Shown: in pieces, positions 10,050 through 19,800 of the stretch
Numbering within the stretch: the first letter of the stretch is position 1
How the letters are laid out: the number at the start of each line of letters is the position of its first letter
From: Cyclobacteriaceae bacterium
GTDB taxonomy: Bacteria > Bacteroidota > Bacteroidia > Cytophagales > Cyclobacteriaceae
DNA length: 46,858 nt
Assembly (NCBI GenBank): GCA_020436165.1
Contig: JAGQYI010000068.1
Location: 1 to 46,858 of the forward strand
Direction: 5' to 3'
Made by a program: the position numbers and the translations under genes
Notes under the pieces: generated by a model
The model's input: only the letters and a program-made list of their open reading frames with translations
Database searches by the model: none
Told to the model about the DNA's origin: nothing

Positions 10050-13000
10050 TTGAAAAAGGCATTCTTTTTTTTATGTTATTTTCTAGCTTTTACAATGGTT
10101 TCTTTTGGAAATGGAACCACCGGTATTTTGTTTGTTGAAAACAAAGGCCAATGGCCTGAACAGGTCAAGTATTCAGCGGAGATCCCTGGTGGAAGACTTT
10201 TTATAGAAGAGCATGGTCTTACCTACAGTTTTGAGGATCCGAAACAGGCATATCTAAAAACACACGCCTCTCATCTTGAGCCTGGAAATACAGAAAGATT
10301 AAATTACTACAGCCTGAAAGTTAGATTTATGGGAACCGGTTCAAACATATCTTTTGATGCCAAAGGTCCAACTAAAACTCTTTACAATTATTTTTTTGGA
10401 AAGGATGAAAGCAAATGGGCTTCATCTGCAAGAGCTTATTCCACCGTTATAATCAAAAACCTATATGATGGAATTGATCTAAAGATTTATTCGGAAGAAG
10501 ATAGGATAAAGTATGATTTCAAACTTTCGCCCGAGGTGAATGCAAATTGCATACAAATGGAATACATGGGGGCATCTTCTATTACTTTAAATGAAGAAAC
10601 GTTGACCATAACAACACCGTACCAAACTTTGAAGGAGCTTATTCCTGTAAGTTATGCGGTTTGTGCAGGCAGTAACCGGCAAATAGAAAGTAAGTATAAA
10701 TTAAGCGGTTCCGTAGTTTCATTTGATCTTGAGAATGTTGAACCGGAGGAATCTGTAGTAATTGACCCATTGCTGATCTTTTCAACCTATTCTGGGTCAG
10801 TTGCAGATAACTGGGGAAACACCGCCACTTTTGATGATAGTGGCAATGCCTATTCAGGAGGTATGACTAACCCTGTACGTAATGGTGTTTTTTTAGGCGA
10901 GTTTCCCGCAACAGAGGGAGCCTTTCAGGAGGAATCCGGAGGAGGTTGGGATGTAGCTATTCTAAAATATGATTCTACCGGGCATGACTTACTGTATGCA
11001 ACGTATTTAGGGGGTGCTGGAACAGAAGTGCCTCAAAGTCTGATTGTAAATGAAAACGGAGAGCTTTTAATTCTTGGTGTCACTGGTTCAAGCGATTTTC
11101 CAGTGACCTCCAATGCGTACGATAAAACGTTTAATGGGGGAACTAATTATGAATTAATTGGTGGGGTTGATTTTAATTCCGGTTCCGACTTATTTGTAGC
11201 TAAATTGAGTGCTGATGGTACTCAACTAATATCTTCCACTTATTTGGGTGGTACTTCAAACGATGGCGAAATTCCAAGTAATGATGCTCTATCCAGAAAT
11301 TACGGGGATGAGTCCCGGGGAGATATAAACTTTGATTCGCATGGGAATGTGTTGGTCTCTTCAAGAACAAGCTCAGATGATTTTCCAATAGTTAACGGTT
11401 TTTCATCGTTGTATGCAGGAGGAAGTACAGATGCCATTGTTTTTAAACTCTCTCCTGAACTAAATAATTTGGTCTGGAGCACCTATCTGGGCGGGGCGGG
11501 TACAGATGTTGCCTTATCTGTAAAGATAGATGCAAACAATGATGTTTATGTGGCAGGAGGTACGACCAGCAACGATTTTCCAACTACGTTGGATGCCTTG
11601 CATCCGGATGCCCAGGGAAATGGAGATGGGTGGGTAGCACATATTTATCAGGATGGGGATAGTTTGATAGCAAGTAGTTTTATTGGAACGTCATCATACG
11701 ATCAGGTATTTTTTATGGACCTCGATGCCAACCAGGATGTATATTTAGCAGGGCAAACAACCGGAGCTTATCCGATTACTTCCGGTATTTTTAAGAGTGG
11801 TCAAACCGGGCAATTCATACACAAGCTATCTTCGGATTTAAAAACTTCTGAATTTTCAACTGTTATAAATACAGAAGGAAGAACTTCTCCGGCTATTTCG
11901 CTAACAGCCTTTTTGGTAAATGATTGTGACAATATTTACCTTTCAGGTTGGGGCAGCCCCAATACAATTTTCTCTTCACTCGATAACAATTTTGCGCTTG
12001 GTACACAAGGCCTCCCTATAACTCAGGATGCCTACCAGTCAAGTACCGATGGTTCATCTTTTTATCTTATGGTTCTTAATGGAGATGCTACTGAATTGCT
12101 CTATGCAACTCATTTGGGAGATGGAAATTCGCTGGTGCATGTGGATGGAGGAACCAGCCGGTTTGATAAGCACGGGATTGTGTACCACTCGGTATGTGCC
12201 AGTTGTTTTGGCGACTCTTCATTTCCTACTACAGAAGGAGCTTGGTCAGAAGTTAATGGAAGTACAGGATGCAATAATGCACTGTTCAAGTTCGATTTGG
12301 CATCGTTAAGGGCGCGATTGCAAACCAACAACGTTAGTTTAACAGAGCCGGGACTGAAAGGAGGCTGCTTACCTTTGGAAGTTGTTTTTGAGAATTTTAG
12401 TGTGGGTGGTGAAATTTACGAATGGGATTTTGGGGATGGTTCAGATAGAACAACCACAACACTAGACACTATTGTGCATACATTTACCTCTCCTGGAATT
12501 TTCCAGGTGCGGTTAAGAGCGGCTGACCCCAATACATGTATCTCAGAGGATTTTGCCTATACTACCATATCAGTTTCTGCTCCCAACTTTAGTGTAACTG
12601 AAGATACAGATATTTGTCAGGGTTCATCTACGCAATTAATTGCCTTGGGTGGAAGTGAATTTAAATGGTCGCCACAAGAAGGTTTAAGCGATACGCACAT
12701 CTTTAACCCGATAGCCTCTCCTTTAGATACTACTACGTATCAAGTAGAGATAAAAAATAGTAATGGTTGCAATTTTATAGGTTCGGTTACGGTGAATGTT
12801 GTCCCTTTCATTGTTTCAGATGTGCAAATAGAACGTCATGATCTATGTTTCGGTTCAAGAAGAATAGTTATAAATAATAATTCAGAAAACATTACAAATA
12901 CTACCTGGACCCTGGAAGACGGCACCCCGATAGAACTTAATGAGGACACTTATGAGTTTGCAACAGATGGGCAGTACGTATTAATAGCGAAACTTGAAAA

Positions 13001-13283
13001 TCAGGTGTGCAGGGAAGAGGTCGCCATTCCTGTTACTATTCAGAAATTGAATATACCCAATGTGCTAACTAGAAATGAAGACGGGAAAAATGATGAACTG
13101 GTAATTACATCTGCTCTACCAGTTGACCTGACTATTTATTCACGTTGGGGCACTAAAGTTTATGAACAAAAGAACTACCAAAACAATTGGAAAGGCCAAG
13201 GTTTGGGTAGTGGAGTTTATTACTATGAAGTAAAACTGGAAGATGGTGAAATATGTACCGGGTGGGTGCACTTGCTGGAATAA
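10050..13283 (+). CDS. SBBP beta-propeller / PKD surface protein with type B T9SS sorting domain
   Basis: I place the start at the TTG at 10050, because it gives a clean signal peptide (KKAFFFLCYF..., cleavage near MVSFG-NG); a TTG 54 bases upstream would add a polar extension before the hydrophobic core. From here the product has 1077 residues. It opens with the ENKGQWPEQVKYSA domain (DUF7948 type), found at the N-terminus of SBBP proteins. Then come beta-propeller-like SBBP repeats with YLGG-x-x-x-D and SxDFP..T motifs (about 260-750), a PKD domain with WDFGDGS (about 800-880), an Ig-like stretch, and a C-terminal type B sorting domain (LTIYSRWGTKVYE ... GWVHLLE). It should be a T9SS-exported surface protein of unknown ligand. 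It is divergent from the giant BspA protein with about 250 bases between starts, so the two may share control. Confidence 0.87.
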   Translation: MKKAFFFLCYFLAFTMVSFGNGTTGILFVENKGQWPEQVKYSAEIPGGRLFIEEHGLTYSFEDPKQAYLKTHASHLEPGNTERLNYYSLKVRFMGTGSNISFDAKGPTKTLYNYFFGKDESKWASSARAYSTVIIKNLYDGIDLKIYSEEDRIKYDFKLSPEVNANCIQMEYMGASSITLNEETLTITTPYQTLKELIPVSYAVCAGSNRQIESKYKLSGSVVSFDLENVEPEESVVIDPLLIFSTYSGSVADNWGNTATFDDSGNAYSGGMTNPVRNGVFLGEFPATEGAFQEESGGGWDVAILKYDSTGHDLLYATYLGGAGTEVPQSLIVNENGELLILGVTGSSDFPVTSNAYDKTFNGGTNYELIGGVDFNSGSDLFVAKLSADGTQLISSTYLGGTSNDGEIPSNDALSRNYGDESRGDINFDSHGNVLVSSRTSSDDFPIVNGFSSLYAGGSTDAIVFKLSPELNNLVWSTYLGGAGTDVALSVKIDANNDVYVAGGTTSNDFPTTLDALHPDAQGNGDGWVAHIYQDGDSLIASSFIGTSSYDQVFFMDLDANQDVYLAGQTTGAYPITSGIFKSGQTGQFIHKLSSDLKTSEFSTVINTEGRTSPAISLTAFLVNDCDNIYLSGWGSPNTIFSSLDNNFALGTQGLPITQDAYQSSTDGSSFYLMVLNGDATELLYATHLGDGNSLVHVDGGTSRFDKHGIVYHSVCASCFGDSSFPTTEGAWSEVNGSTGCNNALFKFDLASLRARLQTNNVSLTEPGLKGGCLPLEVVFENFSVGGEIYEWDFGDGSDRTTTTLDTIVHTFTSPGIFQVRLRAADPNTCISEDFAYTTISVSAPNFSVTEDTDICQGSSTQLIALGGSEFKWSPQEGLSDTHIFNPIASPLDTTTYQVEIKNSNGCNFIGSVTVNVVPFIVSDVQIERHDLCFGSRRIVINNNSENITNTTWTLEDGTPIELNEDTYEFATDGQYVLIAKLENQVCREEVAIPVTIQKLNIPNVLTRNEDGKNDELVITSALPVDLTIYSRWGTKVYEQKNYQNNWKGQGLGSGVYYYEVKLEDGEICTGWVHLLE

Positions 13284-13418
13284 AGTTATCTGAAGCCTTA
13301 AATGGAGACAATATATCTGCATTTAACGCTAATTGTTATTTTAACTACACTTATTCACTCTTCACAAACGCTCGTAAAACTTGTTGGTATTCTGATCCAT
13401 AAATTGCTTTATCTTTAT

Positions 13419-13459
13419 CTATGCCTGGCTAAATCAAATGTATTGATTTGACTATGCCT
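13419..13459 (+). promoter_or_regulatory. inverted repeat flanked by direct repeats before the module 1 kinase
   Basis: AAATCAA (13431-13437) and TTGATTT (13443-13449) are perfect inverted arms with a 5-base spacer. They are flanked by two copies of CTATGCCT at 13419-13426 and 13452-13459, 33 bases apart. The block ends about 10 bases before the kinase start at 13470, so it could be an operator or act on translation as an mRNA hairpin. No matching block is evident before the paralogous kinase at 23988. The symmetry is seen; the role is inference. Confidence 0.35.
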
Positions 13460-13469
13460 TGAGGATGGA

Positions 13470-15494
13470 ATGAACAATTCAATACATAGTCAAATGATTA
13501 GAATACTTCTTTATGGGATTGTGCTTGTTTTTTTTGTGCAATGCACCAGAACAAAAACGGACGATTCGCAAGAAATTAGTTCTGATAATTCCACAAAATT
13601 GGTTTTGCAGCAAAAAGAATGGGAATCTTTACGTGCAGCAAGTGAGTACAAAGTTTTAAGGGAAGGAGTGGAAGAGCATTTGACCTCCTTACATAAGTCC
13701 GGTAAGCCTGTGCCTCTTTATGTTTATTATTACATGGCGCAAAGCTACCAATTTGGGCCATTCAACATTGGTCTTGCCTACTGTGATTCAGCGCTTTCGG
13801 CAGAAACCAAATCCACCTATCTCTATCAAAAATGTGAAGCACTAAAAGGAGCATTACTTAGGAAGGACGGGCAATATCAAAAATCAATAGAGTTCATGCG
13901 TCCGCTTCTTGCTTCGGTTATAAATGATTCCATTCAAAGTGAAATTAATTGGCAATTGTCGATTAGTTATAGAAAGCTGGATTTGTATGACTCAGCCCTT
14001 TACCATAGCCAAAGTGCAGAACGGGTTGCCAATAAAATAAAAAACCAGAAGTATCAGTATTACGCCATTCAGTCAATGGCAAATATTTACAGTTCTTTGG
14101 GCGAGTTTGATAGAGCCTTACAAACAGAAAAAAAGCTTATGTCAATTGCCCGGCAAATGGGAAAGAAAAACTTAATTATTTCAAATACCACAAATCTTGC
14201 AGTTTCTTATTTTGATCTTGACCAAAAGGATAGTGCTCTTTATTATTATGCAAAGGCACAGGCACTGGCTACAGAAGTAAATGACTTGGAAAACCAGAGC
14301 TTATTGTTTACCATCTATGCCAACTATCTTATCGAAAAGGGGAGTTTCAGTGAAGCTGAGAGACTTATGTTGAAAGCGCTAACATTAAGCCAGCAAAGTG
14401 GCAGGAAGGACATTGTGGTTCGGTCATACTTTTATTTGTGTAAGGCAAACCTAGGAAATGAAGATTATGAGCAAGCTATTGAGTATGCAAAAGCTGGTAT
14501 TAGCCTGGCAAAAGAGATTGGAGCCAGTTCCGAACTGGGGCCATTTTACGAACTTCTATCCAATGTTTTCGAAAAAAGGGGAGACTATAAGAATGCTTTT
14601 GCATATAGCGAGGAATACAGGGAGGTAATGGATAGCGTGCTCAATGTATCAAAAATAAAGACCATAAAAGATTTGGAAATCAGGTATGAAACCGAAAAAA
14701 AACAAAAGGAAATAGAATCGTTGGTTCAAAAGGCCGCTATTCAGGAATTGAAACTTCAACAAAGGAATTTAATGATTGGCTTTGCTGTAATATTAGTTTT
14801 GGTTTTGATACTTATTAATCGCCAACGAGTAGTAAATGAGAAAAGAAAGACAGTTGAGATGAAGCAACAATTGCTGCGTTCTCAACTAAATCCGCACTTT
14901 ATATTTAATGCATTAGGGGCCATTCAACATTTTATCTATCAGAATCACAATCCTGTAGAAACGGGTGATTACCTCGGAAAATTTTCTCAGCTTACTAGGC
15001 TAATCTTGAACCATACCCAAAAGAGTTTAATTACCCTCGAAGAAGAAATTCAGTTTTTGGATAGCTATCTGGTATTACAAAAACTTAGGTTTGATGAACC
15101 ATTTGAATATCAGATTAGCACAGATAATGATTTAGAAATTGAAGATGTATTGGTACCTCCTATGTTTATCCAACCGTTCATAGAGAACTCCATTGAGCAC
15201 GGTATTCTATATAAGCAGGAAAAAGGAGTCATTGAAATCTCCTTTTTAAAAAGGGCAGGGTTGTTAGAGATTGTCTTGAAAGACAATGGCATTGGTCGTG
15301 AGCGGGCCTCCTTTATGCAAAGGAACCAAAAGCACCGTTCTTTAGCTACTCAAATCACACTGGACCGAATAAAAATATTGCAAAAAGGGTTTAGAAAAAG
15401 AGCTAACCTGCAAATAGAAGACATTGTTGACAGACAAGAAAAAGTAATTGGCACACAAGTAACAGTTAGCTTACCTCTTATATATCAAAATTAA
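13470..15494 (+). CDS. module 1 TPR sensor histidine kinase (LytS-type His_kinase domain)
   Basis: 674 residues. An N-terminal hydrophobic segment ends in FFVQC, a possible but non-canonical lipobox (Gln before Cys). TPR-like helical repeats follow (about 65-400), then the linker YETEKKQKEIESL and one membrane segment (about 435-455). The cytoplasmic kinase of the His_kinase/LytS family has LNPHFIFNALGAI with the phospho-acceptor His476, an N-box FIQPFIENSIEHG and DNGIGRERA. The TPR part is predicted to be periplasmic and to sense a peptide or protein cue. The LytTR regulator starts 7 bases after the stop, so the two form an operon and very probably a cognate pair. ATG 13470 has a GAGG upstream; ATG 13494 is an alternative start. 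It is the paralogue of the kinase at 23988. Confidence 0.9.
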   Translation: MNNSIHSQMIRILLYGIVLVFFVQCTRTKTDDSQEISSDNSTKLVLQQKEWESLRAASEYKVLREGVEEHLTSLHKSGKPVPLYVYYYMAQSYQFGPFNIGLAYCDSALSAETKSTYLYQKCEALKGALLRKDGQYQKSIEFMRPLLASVINDSIQSEINWQLSISYRKLDLYDSALYHSQSAERVANKIKNQKYQYYAIQSMANIYSSLGEFDRALQTEKKLMSIARQMGKKNLIISNTTNLAVSYFDLDQKDSALYYYAKAQALATEVNDLENQSLLFTIYANYLIEKGSFSEAERLMLKALTLSQQSGRKDIVVRSYFYLCKANLGNEDYEQAIEYAKAGISLAKEIGASSELGPFYELLSNVFEKRGDYKNAFAYSEEYREVMDSVLNVSKIKTIKDLEIRYETEKKQKEIESLVQKAAIQELKLQQRNLMIGFAVILVLVLILINRQRVVNEKRKTVEMKQQLLRSQLNPHFIFNALGAIQHFIYQNHNPVETGDYLGKFSQLTRLILNHTQKSLITLEEEIQFLDSYLVLQKLRFDEPFEYQISTDNDLEIEDVLVPPMFIQPFIENSIEHGILYKQEKGVIEISFLKRAGLLEIVLKDNGIGRERASFMQRNQKHRSLATQITLDRIKILQKGFRKRANLQIEDIVDRQEKVIGTQVTVSLPLIYQN

Positions 15495-15501
15495 AAGGAA
15501 C

Positions 15502-16248
15502 ATGATACGAGCATTATTAATTGATGATGAAAAGCCATTTATAGCAACTCTTAGAAAGTTACTTGATGGTGTTTCCGATGTAGTAGTTGTTGGTGAGGCA
15601 AGAAGTGTTGCATCAGGTTTGTCTCAAATTGATGAATTAGAGCCTGATTTGATCTTTTTAGATGTTGAAATGGAAGATGGAACAGGGTTTGACCTACTAA
15701 AGAAAATTAGCAGGAGAGACTTCCGGGTAATTTTTGTAACGGCCTATGACCATTATGCGGTAGAGGCTTTCCGGTTTAGTGCTATTGATTATCTGTTAAA
15801 ACCAATCATATCAACAGATTTATATACTGCGCTTGAAAAAGTAAGGGAGGCTGCCGGACGGGAAAAAATCAATTATCAATTAAGCGTTTTAATGGATAAC
15901 ATACATCAGCTCTCTAAAGAAAAGAAAAAAATTGTGCTCAAAGAATTGGATACGTTGCATGTAGTTCAGTTAGATGAAATACTATGGTGCAATGCTGACG
16001 GCAGTTACTCAGTTTTCTATCTTACCGGTAACAGGAAGATAATGGTCTCGAGCCACTTAAAAGAGTTTGAAGACATACTTACCCCCAACGGGTTCTTTAG
16101 AATACACCGCTCACACTTAGTTAATTTAAATAAAGTTAAGAAGTTCAGCAAAACGGATGGAGGTACCATCCTGCTGGAAGAAAATGTATCCTTACCTGTT
16201 TCTGTAAGAAAGCGTGAACGATTGGCAGAGATGCTGGCGCATTTTTAA
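15502..16248 (+). CDS. module 1 LytTR response regulator
   Basis: 248 residues: a receiver domain with the acidic pair D8-D9, phospho-acceptor D54 in LIFLDVEM, Thr in FVTAYDHYAVEAF and the conserved Lys in DYLLKPI, followed by a LytTR DNA-binding domain (about 140-245) with FFRIHRSHLVNL and LPVSVRKRERL. LytTR regulators bind pairs of short direct repeats about two helix turns apart. The gap after this gene holds such a pair (CGCTTAT, 21-bp spacing), so I infer it activates the lipoprotein-adhesin transcript just downstream. It sits 7 bases behind its kinase. Close paralogue at 25904. Confidence 0.94.
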   Translation: MIRALLIDDEKPFIATLRKLLDGVSDVVVVGEARSVASGLSQIDELEPDLIFLDVEMEDGTGFDLLKKISRRDFRVIFVTAYDHYAVEAFRFSAIDYLLKPIISTDLYTALEKVREAAGREKINYQLSVLMDNIHQLSKEKKKIVLKELDTLHVVQLDEILWCNADGSYSVFYLTGNRKIMVSSHLKEFEDILTPNGFFRIHRSHLVNLNKVKKFSKTDGGTILLEENVSLPVSVRKRERLAEMLAHF

Positions 16249-16262
16249 ATTGTTATACATTG

Positions 16263-16290
16263 CGCTTATGCGCATAAGTCATACGCTTAT
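16263..16290 (+). promoter_or_regulatory. predicted LytTR operator of module 1: CGCTTAT direct repeats at 21-bp spacing, with palindrome
   Basis: CGCTTAT occurs at 16263-16269 and again at 16284-16290, exactly 21 bases apart, about 93 bases before the lipoprotein ATG at 16383. The first copy is part of a perfect 14-base palindrome, CTTATGCGCATAAG (16265-16278). A 21-bp direct-repeat spacing is what LytTR dimers typically recognise. The equivalent gap in module 2 also has 21-bp spaced repeats. Repeats and spacing are read directly; binding by the upstream regulator is inferred. Confidence 0.5.
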
Positions 16291-16382
16291 AAACCTATAG
16301 TCGCCCCTACTCAATTATAGAAAACTTCATTTAGTAAGCCAATCTACTTTTATGTGATTCAATGTAAAAAATGAACCACGAT

Positions 16383-16817
16383 ATGAAAAGAGTAGATACA
16401 ATTAAGTGGCATCTGATGCTAGCCATTGTTTTCATGGCCTCATTTTTGGGAAGCTGCAAAAAGAAAGCCCCTGAACCGGATGCGCGCACCCTGCAAATGC
16501 AAAAACTATCTGCAAGCTGGAAGGTAAACTCTGTTGAAAACGATGATCTGGATGTAACAAGCCAGTATTCCGGTTTTACACTTACGGTAAACGATTTAAA
16601 ATACACAACCACCAACGGTGGTAATCCCTGGCCATCTTCAGGCACCTATGATTTTAAAGATGCAGACCTGACAATACTGGTTCGCAGCGATGGTACCGAA
16701 ATACAAATTGAAGAACTGACATCTTCCACATTGGTTCTTTCTTTCAACTACAATTCTTTAACAGGTGGTAGAACAAATGGAGTAACAGGAAATTTCATTT
16801 TTTCCCTTAAAAAATAA
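16383..16817 (+). CDS. module 1 small lipoprotein of unknown function
   Basis: 144 residues from ATG 16383; the in-frame ATG 12 bases earlier is less likely because the paralogue at 26811 also starts M-K-R. A signal peptide ends in the lipobox LGSC followed by KKKAPEPD. The mature part is short, beta-rich and lipocalin-like in look, with landmarks QKLSASW, FTLTVNDL, GGNPWPSSGTYDF, RSDGTEI and TLVLSFNY. All of these recur in the module 2 copy at 26811, so the two are clear paralogues. No enzymatic motif is visible. It lies between a 21-bp repeat operator and the adhesin gene (57-base gap), so I infer co-expression with the adhesin and perhaps a role in its display or in feedback to the sensor. 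The lipocalin-like fold is a guess from pattern, not an established family call. Confidence 0.85.
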   Translation: MKRVDTIKWHLMLAIVFMASFLGSCKKKAPEPDARTLQMQKLSASWKVNSVENDDLDVTSQYSGFTLTVNDLKYTTTNGGNPWPSSGTYDFKDADLTILVRSDGTEIQIEELTSSTLVLSFNYNSLTGGRTNGVTGNFIFSLKK

Positions 16818-16874
16818 TAGTCAAACAATTTCTGCACTAATTAAAGCAGTAGCAGTGTATACTAAACAATAAGA

Positions 16875-19800
16875 ATGATGAAACCATTAAAATACATACT
16901 AATAGCTGCAATGGCCATTTCTTCGTTGGCTCTACAGGCACAGCCATATATTCAAGTAACTACTCCCTACGGAGGTAAGTATAGTGTTGGCCAGGTAATT
17001 AAAACTGATCTTAATGGCGATAATGCACAAACCTTCTACAACTTTAAAGCCAGCGGCAACGAGCCTTATTGTAAACTCTTAGAGGTTTCTCCCGGCATAT
17101 TCTATGGTACTACTTCACGGCTTGGCATCCTCGACCGATACGGTGCCATATTTGAATATGATGCCGCTAATGATATTTATACCGACAAAGTTGTTTTGTC
17201 CGGGGAAAACGGAAGCAGCACCTACGGTGGGCTCATCAAGGCGGCAAATGGCAAGTTATATGGCATTACCAGATTAGGAGGCCTCTCTGACCAAGGGGTA
17301 CTCTACGAATACGACTATGTAAATGACGTATTCACCAAAGAAATAGATTTCAGCACTGCTACAGGAGGCTCACCCATTGGGGACTTATTCGAAGCCTCTA
17401 ATGGCAAGCTTTACGGACTAGCTTCAAACGGTGGTGCAAGCGGAAAGGGCACATTATTTGAATATAATATAGCTACTAATACACTTACCAAAAAGGTTGA
17501 CTTTACCGGTGCAGCCAATGGCGCCAGTCCAATTGGAAGCGTTATCGAAATTAGTGGCAAGCTGTATGGTACTACCCAATATGGAGGTTCTACAAACGGA
17601 GGCACATTGTTCGAATACGATCTTTCTACAGGCATGCTCACCAAAAAAGCCGACTTCCCTTCGAATTCCTTACCTAAAGGTACTCCGGTGGTGGCTTCCA
17701 ATGGCAAGCTGTATGGGTCTACTACTTACAATTCTAATGGAACAATCTATGAATACGATCCAGCCAACTCCACCTTTACCATAAAAGCTAACCTTAATGC
17801 ATCAAACCTAAACTATGGTATTGGAGATTTGATTGAAGCCGCCACAGGTAAACTTTATGGGGTAACCACCGGGGGTGGGACAAATGGCTTTGGGGGCATC
17901 TACGAATACGACCTGTCTACCTCAGCTGTTACCGTGCTACTTAGCTTTTCATCGAGTCTACATGGGTATGTCAATAACCACTCTTTCATCAAAGGAACAG
18001 ATGGACTCTTATATGGCACCTTGAACGGAAATTTTTCAACCGTAAAAAGCAAAATTTACTCTTTCAATTTATCAACAAAGGCATTTACCAACTTATATAA
18101 CTTAGATGTTGATGAAGACATGTATTTACCTATTTCAATGATCAGTACGTCCTCAGGAAAAACTTATGGAATTTCCTACCAGGGAGGTAATATCTATAAC
18201 AGGGGCACTCTGTTTTACTACGACTACACAACTAATAAACCCATCAAAAAATTAGATTTTGGAAGTGATCCCAGAGGACACTACCCCATCGCTTTACTTG
18301 AGGCCTCTGATGGAAAACTCTACGGAAGAGCGGAGAGAGGTGGTAGCTTCAACTTTGGAATGCTCTTTGAATATAATATGCAAACAGAAAGCTTTACCAA
18401 TAAGTTAAACCTAAGCTCCACTATCGGTGGTAGATATGGTGGCATGATCGAAGTAAACGGAAAGCTCTACCTGCTCTGTCAAAGTGGAGCTACCTCAGGA
18501 GCTGGTAGCATCATAGAATATGATATTGTCACTGGTAATACTACAACTATTAATCACATGGCCTCTATTGGGGCACAGTTTCCAGCGGGCAGTCCTCTTT
18601 TAGCGTCCAACGGCAAACTATATGGCACGTCAACTGCCGGAGGAGCCAATGGAGTTGGAGTAATTTTTGAATACGACATAGCTACCGGTGCACTCACCAA
18701 AAAGGTGGATATGGCAACTGCTACGGGCGGTGCATCCATAAGCACCTTGGTAGAGGGAACATCAAACAAACTGTACGGCTTGGCACCCAGCGGAGGAGCA
18801 AATAGCATGGGTACGCTTTTCGAGTATGATATAGCTACCAGCACTTTTACCTCCAAAATTAACTTCAACGGAACTACACAAGGCGGTCAACCCACAGGAA
18901 GCCTCATGAAAGCCTCCAACGGAAAACTCTACGGAGCAACTCAAACCGGAGGAGCTCATGGATATGGCACGTTCTTCGAATACAACCCTTCCACCAATGC
19001 AGTAACTGTAAAACTTGACTTCATGGAAGAAACCGTAGATCCCAGGTGGGGTGTACACATAGAGGAAGTATGTGTTAAGCCACAGTATAACCCGATTGCT
19101 GATGTTCAAGAATGTACTGGAACGGCTATCAATTGGGAATTAAATTCGCCCAATACAGATACCTATGTTTGGAAAAAAGATGGAACTGTACTGAGCAACG
19201 AAACCGATGGTTCAGTAAGCTTTGCCAGCCTGAACCCTGACGACACAGGGGTTTATACAGTTGACATTACCAATGCTTGCGGCACCATCACACTCACTCA
19301 AAATGTAGAAGTAGTGGATATTGCCAATACCTATACCATCGCTAATGAGCCTTGTAATGGAGATGAAGCAGGAAGTATTGAAATAACGACAACTGGAGGA
19401 TACACACCTTACGAATACAGTATAGATGGAACAAACTTCGATACGGTCAATAGTTTTGCAAGCCTTCCGGCCGGAAACTATACGGTAACTACACGAAACG
19501 ATTTTGGATGCGAAGTGAGCAACGACATCACCATCACCGAACCGGATATACTTTCCTTATCAGCAAGCTTCAATGGCGAAAGCGTAGATATGAATGTTCA
19601 GGGGGGCACTTCCCCATACGAATACTCTTCAGATGGGACTAATTACCAAAGTGAAGCGAATTTCAGAGTAGCAAATGGGACATATACATTTTCTGTTAGA
19701 GATGCAAATGGATGTAGTACCGCAACCACAGAGCAAATACTAATTACAGGTGTTGACCTTAAAGAAGGAGTTTACAATGTTGATCTCTATCCTAATCCTG

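Noticed and set aside
17411-18868. Minus-strand open frames inside the GloVer-repeat adhesin
   Set aside because: Periodic shadow frames of the repeats; products are Pro/Leu/Val rich and match the repeat period.
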